A stretch of 64,000 nucleotides of DNA from an uncultured Bacteroidota bacterium (GCA_903926385.1 CAIYIS010000036.1:62001-126000), one strand, 5' to 3'. Numbered from the stretch's first letter, positions 9,885-18,233 are shown. Translations and numbers: made by a program. Notes: a model not told the origin generated them from the letters alone.

Positions 9885-10409
9885 ATGCGTACATTTATCT
9901 TACTTTCTTCTTCATTATTAATTTTTGCAAGTTGTTCTAAAAACGAACCGCAAACCAAAACCCCTGTGGCAACTTCCTACAATGGCGCTGAAGGCGATGA
10001 ATGGGCAGGTACATATTTGATTAAAATTTCAGAAAATGCACATTCCGGAAAAGCAGTAGCTTTTATTAATTCTAGTGATGTTTTTAGTTTGCAATATTTG
10101 AAGTCATTGGAAAATATAAGCAAAACAAAAATTGATTCCGTTGTCTTTTCCTATTGGATGTTTTTTAGGAATGAAAAGGCAAGTGCTAAAACTGTTATTA
10201 GTATTGATAAACCAGACAACACAAAAAATTTACTTTGGGTAGGAAACCCAGTTGAACAAAAAGTGAAGGAATACAACAAATGGATTTATATTTCAGAAAC
10301 GTTTAAAGTGCCTTCGGGATTAGATCCGAAAAGTATAGTGAAACTTTATGTTTTAAACACTTCTAAAGAAGAAATTCTATTGGATGATATGAAAGTGAAT
10401 TTTTACTAG
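9885..10409 (+). CDS. Lipoprotein with one beta-sandwich-like domain shared with the next gene
   Basis: The product (174 residues) has a lipoprotein signal (lipobox FASC, Cys17). The mature part is one domain of about 135 residues that ends in EILLDDMKVNFY. The same pattern occurs twice in the next protein: a cue such as AHSGKA, a central strand with FSYWMFF, then NLLWVGNP and a closing -LDDM- strand. Such a layout (SGK near the start, D-D-hydrophobic at the end) resembles carbohydrate-binding jelly-roll modules, but that is an inference. The gene lies ten bases after the ABC gene and 38 bases before its relative. Confidence 0.75.
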   Translation: MRTFILLSSSLLIFASCSKNEPQTKTPVATSYNGAEGDEWAGTYLIKISENAHSGKAVAFINSSDVFSLQYLKSLENISKTKIDSVVFSYWMFFRNEKASAKTVISIDKPDNTKNLLWVGNPVEQKVKEYNKWIYISETFKVPSGLDPKSIVKLYVLNTSKEEILLDDMKVNFY

Positions 10410-10447
10410 AATAATAAAAATGCAGACTTCAACTTGTTCACTTTATA

Positions 10448-12220
10448 ATGCCACAAAATAAAATTAAGAAACAATTACTGATTTTTTCAGCCATTATGTT
10501 GGGTGGCTTTTTTGTGTCGTATGTTATTTTAAAAAAATATCATAACCCGATTGCTGCATCCGAATCTGCTGTGGTGATTAAAAAAGATTCTGTTACCGTA
10601 AATGAATTGTTTTCAGAAAAAGAAGACTTCGAAAAGGTTCCTAATGTTTGCAATGCGAAAGCCTCTTCCGGAAAAAATAGTTATAAACTCACACCTCAGA
10701 TAGAATATGGATTTGGTATAACTCGCGCCATTAAAGATATTCCCAATTATACGGATTTGAAACAGGTGGATGTAACGTTTAAATGTTGGGCTCAAAAAAA
10801 TGTGGATGCAGTATATGTTATTTCTATAGATGATAAAAAAGGTAAGAATTTATTGTGGGACAGCCGACCGCTCTTGTGCGACAAGCCCGATAACTGGTCG
10901 GAGCAACACTTTACTTTCGAAGTGAAACCGAAAGCAGTGAATGCTGAATGCAGCATTAAGATTTATCCCTGGAATAAATCGAAAGAGGAATTTTATTTAG
11001 ATGACATTACGATTCGTTACAATGCAGTGGTATCAGTTGGTGCAGCTCCTGTAGTACAAACATCAGCAACTAATTTTCTTTTCGATTTCGAAACTGCTGA
11101 AGGATTAACCGGAGGAGAAAGCATTAAGCAAACCACTGCACATTCGGGCAAGATGGCTTGCGACCTGAGCGGAGGAAAAGAATATGGCCCATTGGTGATA
11201 AAACTAATCAGCGATGTGTCGTCCACTCCGCTTACCAAAATAGGAGCAAGTGTGTGGATTTATCCGTTAACCGAAAATCCCAATGCAGTGCTTACTGCTT
11301 CTATCACCAATGCTAAAGGAGAAAATGTTTTTTGGGATGGAAGAACATCGGAAGGAAAACCCTTTCCGAAAGGCAAATGGACTAAGATGAATGCGTCCTT
11401 TTTTCTCCCTCCGGGCAAATGTACAGTGAATGATAAAATTCAGGTGAATGTGTGGAACAAAGGACGAACCGATTTGATTATTGACGATATGGAAATAGTG
11501 TATGGCGAAAGTGCCGACCGCAAAGGCGATGTTTCTACTATTGATGCCAACAGCATTTACGAAAAGAAATTTGTTGCGCCTAAAAACAAACCTCCTTTCA
11601 AAACCATTTACTGCATTCGTCAGGATGTAAACTGCACAGCACTTATGGGACTTACCCCTAATGATGATTTTATTGCAGGAGATTTTATAAAAGACAAAAA
11701 CAATCTGGATGAAGTGGCCTGTATCAGAAACGGCAAAGCCGAGCTCTATACTTATTTGCCCGATGCCAAACAGTTTCGGGCCACTGGCAGTAAATCACTT
11801 TCGGCTGATAGTTTATTAAAAACGTGTAAAGCGTTGGAAGCATTGAAAGAAAGAGCACTCTTTAAACCCACCGACCAACTCTTTTGGGGCGATTACTTAG
11901 GTGATAAAAACACAGAAATATTAGAACTCAATACCGACTGGAGATTTGATTTTAAAATAACCCAGAAAGATAAAGACGGATATCTGATTCTTGGCAATGT
12001 CGATTTTAAAGGGTATACCAACGATTACAATCCGAAATATTACGAGTACAGCAGAATAGTTTCGGGCCGATTTATCAGTGCCTCTAAATCTTCCTTACTT
12101 GTCATCAGCTGCAATTGCGCTGATGCCAAGTTTAACGGAACACATTGCAATAAATTCGAAAACATTCCGGCTTTGCCAAATAGTATTAATGTATATAGTT
12201 TTGAAAATGGAATTAAATAA
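10448..12220 (+). CDS. Membrane-anchored protein with two beta-sandwich-like domains and FG-GAP-like C-terminus
   Basis: Residues about 10-30 form a single membrane helix or uncleaved signal. Two tandem domains follow. The first covers about 58-190 (ASSGKNSYKL ... NLLWDSR ... EEFYLDDITIRY) and the second about 210-350 (AHSGKMACDL ... NVFWDGR ... DLIIDDMEIVYG). Both match the single domain of the preceding lipoprotein. The last 220 residues contain FIAGDFIKDKNN and LFWGDYLGDKNTEIL, which resemble FG-GAP/VCBS blade motifs. A surface or periplasmic carbohydrate-related role is inferred from domain layout and from the GH16-like neighbour. No catalytic motif was seen. Confidence 0.78.
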   Translation: MPQNKIKKQLLIFSAIMLGGFFVSYVILKKYHNPIAASESAVVIKKDSVTVNELFSEKEDFEKVPNVCNAKASSGKNSYKLTPQIEYGFGITRAIKDIPNYTDLKQVDVTFKCWAQKNVDAVYVISIDDKKGKNLLWDSRPLLCDKPDNWSEQHFTFEVKPKAVNAECSIKIYPWNKSKEEFYLDDITIRYNAVVSVGAAPVVQTSATNFLFDFETAEGLTGGESIKQTTAHSGKMACDLSGGKEYGPLVIKLISDVSSTPLTKIGASVWIYPLTENPNAVLTASITNAKGENVFWDGRTSEGKPFPKGKWTKMNASFFLPPGKCTVNDKIQVNVWNKGRTDLIIDDMEIVYGESADRKGDVSTIDANSIYEKKFVAPKNKPPFKTIYCIRQDVNCTALMGLTPNDDFIAGDFIKDKNNLDEVACIRNGKAELYTYLPDAKQFRATGSKSLSADSLLKTCKALEALKERALFKPTDQLFWGDYLGDKNTEILELNTDWRFDFKITQKDKDGYLILGNVDFKGYTNDYNPKYYEYSRIVSGRFISASKSSLLVISCNCADAKFNGTHCNKFENIPALPNSINVYSFENGIK

Positions 12221-12221
12221 A

Positions 12222-12269
12222 GCACCTCTCCCCTTAATCCCCTCTCCACAAGAGAGGGGGAGGCAGGTG
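12222..12269. repeat. GC-rich hairpin element at a gene border
   Basis: A C-rich tract is followed by a G-rich tract. They form a perfect 8-bp stem, CCCCTCTC (12239-12246) with GAGAGGGG (12252-12259), enclosed by the outer pair CACCT / AGGTG. It resembles other small GC-rich hairpins in this window (28.2, 28.3, 57.7 and 59.9 kb). Its right arm supplies a GA-rich stretch and the GTG proposed as start of the next gene. Confidence 0.7.
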
Positions 12270-14237
12270 AGCTTCCTGAAAAAATGCATAACTCTTCCAA
12301 TTAGGACTAACCTTTCATACAGCGTGCAGCTATTCCTGCTTCTTTTTCTTTCTGTGCTTATTACTTCGTGTGGTAATAAAACCGGCACTTCCGGCCCTGC
12401 CTTATCGTGCGAAATGTTTACGGTGCAAAATATTCATCCTATTACCAACTGGCAGCCCGACAGCGTTTCGAACAAAACAATTTTTATCGACTACGACAAT
12501 GCCAATGGTGGTTTTGTGATTCCTTCGGCAAAGCAAGTGAAAGAAGGAACCTTTACTTTCGACTTTGAAATAAAAAATAACACGGCTTCTCCTCAAAAAT
12601 TTTATTACAAACTCTATTATCAAAACGAAAGCTATAAGTTTCCGGAATACGATTCGGCAACAGGCAAAGAACATACGCTTGCGGAAGAAAATTTTTACGG
12701 CAGTTGGGAAAACACAGGAACTGCATTTAAAGAAATTACGGTGGAAGCCGACAACAGTTTTCATACCATACACGATGTTTTTCGGATGGCGGGCAATCCC
12801 CGAAACGAAGAGCGTTACATCAGCAATGGAATAAATAACCGCTGGCAACGCAATCCTCGTGTGGGGCGTTATAGTGTGTTGCTGGCTGTGGTATCGTCCA
12901 CCGATTTGACGGCTGTTCCTGTATACATCAAAGACATTCATCAAAAACAAAACGGACATTTTATTACTCCTTATTATTATTATCTGTATGGTGACGGCAG
13001 GCAATTAAAAAATTCCATTGTGCATAAATCGGCCGATGTGATTAAAGTAACAGCGCAGCCCAATCTGGGCAATGGAATTTTTGTGAATGATAATTCGTTT
13101 GGAGGAAAAGAGTTTGATAAGTCGCATTACTGCGCCACTTGCGGACAAGACAGCAATCTTTACCGCAATGCACCCTTTCAGCAGTTTATTAATTATGTGG
13201 ATGCTTCCACCAAGATGGACAATATTCCGGTGATTGCAGATGTACTGAAAGATAATTATTCGAAAATGGATTACAACTGGAACAAGAGTTTTTATACCAA
13301 AGACGAACTGATTCCAACCATTATTCAAACGGCCAAACACCCTTGCCAAACGGTGTATTCCGACCCGAAAGAGAAAAAGATAATTATTAAAAACCCCGGA
13401 ACTACCTATGGAGAGTGGAAAAAGGAAAGTGTTGGCGTTATTACCCGCCACGGACTGATGTACGGCAAATACCGTGTTAAAATTAAGATGACCGAATTAC
13501 TGAATAAGAGCAATGTGTGGAACGGGCTTACCAATGCCATCTGGCTAATTACACAAGGCGGGGGCGACTGGAACTTTCGCAGAAACTGCGTTAAAGACGG
13601 ATACATGGCCACCTACTGGGGAGGGCCGGACGATAAGCGAGTTCCTGCTGTAGACTATACCGAAATAGATTTTGAAATTCTAAAAACTCCGCCTTACTGC
13701 CCCGACAATGCTTTTCCGCCTCTTTACAAAAACACCGTGGCCGACAATAAAAATGTAAGCAACTGGAATACGGCATTGCCAGATGAAATTACCAACACCG
13801 ATGATAAGATAACTGTGGCCTGCACCAATTGGGACATGGCCTGCTCCGAACCCAAAAACTTTGGTATTGGCTGCAATTCGGTGCCATATAATGGCCAAAC
13901 CTATTACGCCCACCGTTGGGATAAAAACTATAGAGCACTTACCGAAAAGAAAGAAGAAAACGATGACGAACTGTTTGCCGGAAAATTTTATTATTTCGAA
14001 ATAGACTGGCGACCTACCGAAGTTATTTGGCGCATCGGCCCCTCGCCCGACAAGATGCGAGAAGTGGGGTACATGAACGATAAAATTACTTCTATTGCCA
14101 ATAATCAAATGCTCCTTATCATCACTCAGGAATATCACAACACCAAATGGTGGCCCGGCACTCCTTATGCTCAGGATAATATTCCGTTTCCGGCAAACGA
14201 TATTCCCGGTGAGATTTATGATTTGACGATAGAGTAG
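12267..14237 (+). CDS. GH16-like (laminarinase/glucanase fold) lipoprotein
   Basis: This is a predicted secreted polysaccharide hydrolase. The C-terminal 280 residues carry the GH16 signature as Glu466-Ile-Asp468-Phe-Glu470 (EIDFE), the nucleophile, assisting Asp and acid/base positions. It is preceded by HGLMYGKYRVKIKM and NAIWLI, the usual strands leading to that motif, and followed by FYYFEIDWRPTEVIW. A lipoprotein signal ends in lipobox LITSC. The GTG at 12267 gives a 656-residue protein with a short signal; ATG at 12207 is possible but adds residues encoded by the GC-rich repeat and overlaps the previous gene. The N-terminal 330 residues were not recognised. Neighbours support a carbohydrate role; substrate unknown. 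Confidence 0.78.
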   Translation: MSFLKKCITLPIRTNLSYSVQLFLLLFLSVLITSCGNKTGTSGPALSCEMFTVQNIHPITNWQPDSVSNKTIFIDYDNANGGFVIPSAKQVKEGTFTFDFEIKNNTASPQKFYYKLYYQNESYKFPEYDSATGKEHTLAEENFYGSWENTGTAFKEITVEADNSFHTIHDVFRMAGNPRNEERYISNGINNRWQRNPRVGRYSVLLAVVSSTDLTAVPVYIKDIHQKQNGHFITPYYYYLYGDGRQLKNSIVHKSADVIKVTAQPNLGNGIFVNDNSFGGKEFDKSHYCATCGQDSNLYRNAPFQQFINYVDASTKMDNIPVIADVLKDNYSKMDYNWNKSFYTKDELIPTIIQTAKHPCQTVYSDPKEKKIIIKNPGTTYGEWKKESVGVITRHGLMYGKYRVKIKMTELLNKSNVWNGLTNAIWLITQGGGDWNFRRNCVKDGYMATYWGGPDDKRVPAVDYTEIDFEILKTPPYCPDNAFPPLYKNTVADNKNVSNWNTALPDEITNTDDKITVACTNWDMACSEPKNFGIGCNSVPYNGQTYYAHRWDKNYRALTEKKEENDDELFAGKFYYFEIDWRPTEVIWRIGPSPDKMREVGYMNDKITSIANNQMLLIITQEYHNTKWWPGTPYAQDNIPFPANDIPGEIYDLTIE

Positions 14238-14240
14238 GAC

Positions 14241-14296
14241 AAAAGGCAAAAGGCAATAGTTAATAGGGATTAGCGAACAGGCAATAGGCAATAACC
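14241..14296. repeat. Degenerate tandem repeat with 7-bp period
   Basis: Eight consecutive 7-bp units directly follow the GH16-like stop codon: aaaaggc, aaaaggc, aatagtt, aataggg, attagcg, aacaggc, aataggc, aataacc. The period is exact although units vary. Confidence 0.75.
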
Positions 14297-14321
14297 AACC
14301 ACGATGCCTTTTTTCCTTTAA

Positions 14322-14357
14322 CTGTTTGTTGGTAAAAACACCAACAAAGGCCAAAGG
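14322..14357 (+). repeat. Left copy of an inverted repeat flanking the cytochrome c gene
   Basis: A 36-bp element is internally palindromic (TTTGTTGGT, short A-rich spacer, ACCAACAAA). The reverse complement occurs at 15348-15382 with one substitution and one single-base indel. The two copies bracket the multihaem cytochrome gene. Confidence 0.88.
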
Positions 14358-14415
14358 GAGATTACTATTCAAATTTTAAATTAATCTATGTTGAACTGAT
14401 AAATAATTTTTAATC

Positions 14416-15342
14416 ATGGAAAAGACACTGATTTTTATTGTTTCCTTACCCTTGTTTGCTGCGCTATGGATGAACGGAACAACGGATACACTGAGCGCAA
14501 CCGGTTATTCAACTACAGACACCATTGCTGTAACCACCCCCATGACCGGTGAAAACGTCTGTCTGAATTGTCACGACAAAATAGTGGGAAAGAAAAACAA
14601 ACATAAGCCCTTAGAAAATAACTTATGCGGTGATTGTCATAATACTGAAATCATTGACCACTCGGAGGCAAAAACCGGAACACTCAAAGAAGTGCCGGAG
14701 TTATGCTTTTCGTGTCATGCAGAAAGTAAAGAACTGATTTCTTCCTCCCCTTTTGTTCATAATGCCGTACAGTTAAAAAAACTGTGTGTCAACTGCCATT
14801 CACCTCATTCGTCTGATAACAAAAAGTTATTGCTGGCATCCCGAAAAGAGCTTTGTTTGAGTTGTCATAACAAGTCCATGAAGGCAGATAAAACACCAGC
14901 CATCAATTTTGAGAAATTAATGGAGAGCAGGACCCTGCATCCTCCGTTCGAAGGGTGTGAAAAAACATGTCATAATCCGCATGCAGGAACCGGCAGGCTG
15001 ATGTTTAATACTCCTTTTGCTGTAGATAATTATATGAAAGTAAGCCCCGACTCGTTTGCGCTTTGCTGGGAATGCCATGGCAGTGATATGATTGAAAAGC
15101 CAAAGTCAAAGGGGGCCACCAGTTTCCGTAACGGAGAAGATAACCTGCACTGGCTGCATGTAAGCGGAGAAAAAGGAAAAAGCTGTTTGATGTGTCACAG
15201 TCCGCATGCTACCGACAACCTGCATCTCATCAGAACTACGGTGAAATTCGGAAGCTGGAATTTTAATATGAATTATAAAGCTACCGAAACCGGAGGGTCG
15301 TGCCTTCCGAGTTGTCATACCGAAAAAACATACACCAGATAG
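14416..15342 (+). CDS. Nine-haem cytochrome c (doubled CXXCH family)
   Basis: A periplasmic or surface electron-transfer protein of 308 residues. After an N-terminal signal (about 1-25) there are seven CXXCH haem sites (CLNCH, CGDCH, CFSCH, CVNCH, CLSCH, CWECH, CLMCH) and two CXXXCH sites (CEKTCH, CLPSCH), nine in total. The HxPH-type spacing between sites (CHSPHS, CHNPHA, CHSPHA) is that of the doubled-CXXCH group. Such proteins pass electrons between quinol oxidases and terminal reductases; the partner is not encoded here. The gene stands alone between an inverted-repeat pair and a terminator. The CXXXCH sites could be non-standard haem sites or unoccupied. Confidence 0.9.
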   Translation: MEKTLIFIVSLPLFAALWMNGTTDTLSATGYSTTDTIAVTTPMTGENVCLNCHDKIVGKKNKHKPLENNLCGDCHNTEIIDHSEAKTGTLKEVPELCFSCHAESKELISSSPFVHNAVQLKKLCVNCHSPHSSDNKKLLLASRKELCLSCHNKSMKADKTPAINFEKLMESRTLHPPFEGCEKTCHNPHAGTGRLMFNTPFAVDNYMKVSPDSFALCWECHGSDMIEKPKSKGATSFRNGEDNLHWLHVSGEKGKSCLMCHSPHATDNLHLIRTTVKFGSWNFNMNYKATETGGSCLPSCHTEKTYTR

Positions 15343-15347
15343 CGTAT

Positions 15348-15382
15348 CCTTTGCCTTTGTTGGTGTTTTCACCAACAAACAG
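15348..15382 (-). repeat. Right copy of an inverted repeat flanking the cytochrome c gene
   Basis: This is the inverted partner of 14322-14357 and begins six bases after the cytochrome stop codon. Its core is TTTGTTGGTGTTTTC followed by ACCAACAAA, itself a hairpin with 9-bp arms. A half copy (TTGTTGGTGTTTTT) is seen again at 15551-15564. Confidence 0.88.
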
Positions 15383-15390
15383 AACATCTA

Positions 15391-15425
15391 AAAAAGCCCC
15401 GAATATTTCTGAACGGGGCTTTTTG
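15391..15425. terminator. Bidirectional rho-independent terminator
   Basis: A stem of AAAAAGCCCCG with CGGGGCTTTTT and a 12-base loop has a T-run on both strands. It can end the cytochrome transcript on the plus strand and the small ORF at 15427-15609 on the minus strand. Confidence 0.88.
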
Positions 15426-15426
15426 A

Positions 15427-15609
15427 TTATATCCCTTTTGGGATTACGAAATAGGACGACCTCCAAATGGGTCGCTCCAAACTCCTCCTCCCTCCGATAT
15501 TGTCGGCCGATACTTTTCCTACCATATCTCCCGCAAATACTCCAAGTCTATTGTTGGTGTTTTTTTCGCTCGAAAAGTGGTTTTTGAATAATAATCCTAA
15601 CGAAATCAT
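15427..15609 (-). CDS. Possible 60-residue small protein
   Basis: No family was recognised. The frame starts with an ATG preceded by a very AT-rich leader, reads 60 residues without cysteine, and ends two bases before the bidirectional terminator, so gene-like signals sit at both ends. It contains a basic, aromatic C-terminal part (RPIWRSSYFVIPKG). It does not overlap any other likely gene. A chance ORF of this size is quite possible; conservation in relatives would decide. Confidence 0.35.
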   Translation of the reverse strand: MISLGLLFKNHFSSEKNTNNRLGVFAGDMVGKVSADNIGGRRSLERPIWRSSYFVIPKGI

Positions 15610-15795
15610 ATTTATTTATTAAATGTTAATTCTTGTTAGTTCTTGGCTTGCAATCTGCCTATCGCAAAAGTTTCCGGTATATGGTTACCTAAAAATCGGC
15701 TTATCGCAAAAGTTTGAGATGCCATCTAAAATTGGCAGGCACACCTCCCAAAAATTTCCACACTATATAATATAGGTAGTTTGTAAGGAGTTTTT
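15610..15795. repeat. Non-coding gap with a 14-bp direct repeat spaced 42 bp
   Basis: The gap between the small ORF and the rnc stop has no convincing ORF. The 14-mer TATCGCAAAAGTTT occurs at 15660-15673 and 15702-15715, a start-to-start distance of exactly 42 bp. The sequence between does not align as a 21-bp unit, so this is only suggestive of the 21-bp arrays found elsewhere. Confidence 0.6.
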
Positions 15796-16524
15796 TTATT
15801 GCCCAATGCCCAGCTGAGTGCAGGCGGCTTCGGAGGCCAGTTGTTCGGCTCTTCGTTTGGATAAATGCTGAGCAGCACCCACCACTTCGTTGTTCACTAT
15901 TAAATGCAACAGAAACAGTTTGTCGCTTGCTCCGTTACCATCCGTAATGGTTTCGAAGCGGTATTGTTTTTTTTCTTTTTGAGCCCATTCAATAAACTTG
16001 CTTTTAAAATCTATTTCTTTTGTTTCCACTTCGTCCATGTCTATATGAACATTGATGATGCGGGTAAGCATAAATGTTTGAGCAAAAGTATATCCCTTGT
16101 CGAGGTAAATGGCCCCTATCAGGGCTTCGTAGGCATCTCCATTTATAGAACTCGAAAACGAAGAGCGGTCGTTATTGGCTTCGAGCAGTTTGTTAAGCCC
16201 CAGTTTCAGGGCTATCTGATTGTGCTGATTGCGGCTCACCATTTTCGAACGCATTTTGGTAAGAAAGCCTTCGTCCTTAAACGGAAATTTTTTGAATAAA
16301 TAATCGGCCACCACAGTGCCTATTACCGAGTCGCCCAAAAACTCGAGACGTTCGTTACTGTCTTTTATGCCGTCTTTAATAAGTGTGGCAGCAGAGCTGT
16401 GGCGAAAGGCCGATTTGTATAAAGAAATATTGCTGGGATAAAATCCTAGTATGTTTCGAAGCGATTCGTAAAGTTTTTTGTCGGGAGAAAAATAAACGCG
16501 TAAAGGTTTAGTGAAAATCGGCAA
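15796..16524 (-). CDS. rnc: Ribonuclease III
   Basis: Cleaves double-stranded RNA in rRNA maturation and mRNA turnover. The RNase III signature NERLEFLGDSV lies at about residues 57-67, and the second acidic site is in GDAYEALIGAIYLDKG. A double-stranded-RNA-binding domain occupies the C-terminal 70 residues (FKSKFIEWAQ ... AEQLASEAACTQL). The 242-residue length is normal for Bacteroidota. The only suitable start is a TTG at 16524, nine bases after the fabF stop, which gives the usual short N-terminal segment before the first helix. It is the last gene of the acpP-fabF-rnc operon, a common arrangement. Confidence 0.95.
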   Translation of the reverse strand: MPIFTKPLRVYFSPDKKLYESLRNILGFYPSNISLYKSAFRHSSAATLIKDGIKDSNERLEFLGDSVIGTVVADYLFKKFPFKDEGFLTKMRSKMVSRNQHNQIALKLGLNKLLEANNDRSSFSSSINGDAYEALIGAIYLDKGYTFAQTFMLTRIINVHIDMDEVETKEIDFKSKFIEWAQKEKKQYRFETITDGNGASDKLFLLHLIVNNEVVGAAQHLSKRRAEQLASEAACTQLGIGQ

Positions 16525-16533
16525 AAGAAAAAG

Positions 16534-17790
16534 TTAAGCGATGTATTTTTTTACAATCACAGAAGCATTGTGTCCTCCAAAACCAAATGTATTGCTTAAT
16601 GCAGCACGTACAATTCGTTTTTGAGCTGTTCCGAATGTAAAGTTCAATTTATTATCCAAAGCAGGGTCGTCAGTAAAATGATTGATGGTTGGGGGAACGA
16701 TATCATTTTTAACAGCAAGTATAGCCGCCATAGCTTCTATAGCACCTGCCGCACCGAGTAAATGCCCAGTCATTGATTTGGTTGAACTGATATTTAATTT
16801 ATAAGCGCTTTCGCCAAACACAGCCAGAATAGCTTTTGTTTCGGCCACATCACCCAGTGGAGTGGACGTACCATGAACATTTACATAATCTATTTGGTCG
16901 GGTGTCATTTCGGCATCCTGCAAAGCAATACGCATTACATTACGTGCACCTAATCCTTCGGGATGTGGAGCTGTAATGTGATTAGCATCGGCAGTCATAC
17001 CTCCGCCTACTACTTCGGCATAAATTTTAGCACCTCTTTTAATGGCGTGATCTAAATCTTCGAGAATAAGTGCACCTGCACCTTCGCCCAACACAAAACC
17101 ATCTCTGTCCAAATCGAAAGGACGGGAAGCTGTAGAAGGAGAATCGTTGCGGGTAGATAAAGCATGCATAGCATTAAATCCTCCCACTCCTGCCTGACAA
17201 ACTGCAGCCTCAGAACCACCGGCAATAATTATATCGGCTTTACCTAATTTAATATAGGTAGCAGCATCGATTAAAGAATTGGTAGAAGAAGCACATGCAG
17301 ATACGGTAGTAAAGTTAGGGCCACGCATACCAAAACGTATGGAAATGTGACCAGAACAAATATCTGCAATCATTTTAGGAATAAAGAAAGGATTAAAGCG
17401 TGGCGTACCATCACCTCTTTCGAAATTAAAACACTCGTCCTGGAAAGTTTGTAATCCACCAATTCCGGAGCCCCAGATAACACCAGCTCTGTCGGGGTCG
17501 TAAGCATTTTCGCCATCTAATCCGGCATCGGCTACCGCCTGAATGGCCGAGCACAAACCGTATTGAGAAAACGGATCGAGTTTACGAGCTTCTTTGCGGT
17601 CGAGATAATCTTCCGGATTAAACCCTTTTACCTCGCAGGCAAATTGAGTTTTGAACTTTGAAGCATCAAAACGAGTAATAGGCGCAGCTCCGCTTACACC
17701 ATTAATAAGGTTGTTCCAGTAATCTGTAACATTATTACCAATAGGTGTTATAGCACCAAGACCTGTAACTACTACTCGTCTTAACTTCAT
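16534..17790 (-). CDS. fabF: 3-oxoacyl-[acyl-carrier-protein] synthase II
   Basis: Condenses malonyl-ACP with acyl-ACP in the elongation cycle of cytoplasmic fatty-acid synthesis. The Cys-His-His catalytic set is visible: Cys in VSACASSTNS, His in VNVHGTSTPLGD and His in KSMTGHLLGAAG. The glycine-rich ending NTFGFGGHNAS is also present. Its 418 residues match FabF. It lies 18 bases after acpP and nine before rnc, so its carrier protein is made from the same transcript. Confidence 0.97.
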   Translation of the reverse strand: MKLRRVVVTGLGAITPIGNNVTDYWNNLINGVSGAAPITRFDASKFKTQFACEVKGFNPEDYLDRKEARKLDPFSQYGLCSAIQAVADAGLDGENAYDPDRAGVIWGSGIGGLQTFQDECFNFERGDGTPRFNPFFIPKMIADICSGHISIRFGMRGPNFTTVSACASSTNSLIDAATYIKLGKADIIIAGGSEAAVCQAGVGGFNAMHALSTRNDSPSTASRPFDLDRDGFVLGEGAGALILEDLDHAIKRGAKIYAEVVGGGMTADANHITAPHPEGLGARNVMRIALQDAEMTPDQIDYVNVHGTSTPLGDVAETKAILAVFGESAYKLNISSTKSMTGHLLGAAGAIEAMAAILAVKNDIVPPTINHFTDDPALDNKLNFTFGTAQKRIVRAALSNTFGFGGHNASVIVKKYIA

Positions 17791-17808
17791 TAAATAAATC
17801 TTAAGGAA

Positions 17809-18045
17809 TTATTTTGCGTTAGCTTCAATGTAAGTAATCGCGTCACCAACGGTACCAATTTTTTCAGCTTGGTCGTCTGGAATAGCAATATTAAATTCTT
17901 TTTCAAACTCCATGATCAACTCTACAGTGTCCAATGAGTCTGCACCTAAATCATTCGTAAAGCTAGCAGTAGGTGTTACTTCTTTTTCGTCAACTCCTAA
18001 TTTATCAACGATAATAGCTTTTACTTTTGTTGCAATGTCTGACAT
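17809..18045 (-). CDS. acpP: Acyl carrier protein
   Basis: A 78-residue acidic helical carrier of growing acyl chains. The phosphopantetheine site is Ser37 in [11 protein letters not shown]. It is the first gene of the acpP-fabF-rnc operon, and its promoter must lie in the 200-base divergent gap shared with purN. Confidence 0.98.
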   Translation of the reverse strand: MSDIATKVKAIIVDKLGVDEKEVTPTASFTNDLGADSLDTVELIMEFEKEFNIAIPDDQAEKIGTVGDAITYIEANAK

Positions 18046-18233
18046 TTTTTAAATGTTTAAAAGGTTAATTCGGGTGCAAAGATAGAGTTATGTGTAGAAT
18101 AACAAAAAAAATAATGATAAAATTAACGTTGGCATAAAATTTCAAGCATCTTGTGCTGCTATTTATCAGTTTTTTAGCCATGAGTTGCCCCTTTAAAATA
18201 TTTAATAATGATAGGCATTTAACTTATAAAAGT

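Noticed and set aside
13680-14372. 230-residue antisense ORF opposite the GH16-like gene
   Set aside because: The plus strand carries a conserved catalytic motif and signal peptide in this region. The minus-strand frame shows low-complexity Phe/Ile/Val/Gly composition without motif or signal.
14416-15342. Classical insertion sequence around the cytochrome gene
   Set aside because: Inverted repeats are present, but there is no transposase or transposase remnant and no target-site duplication was seen.
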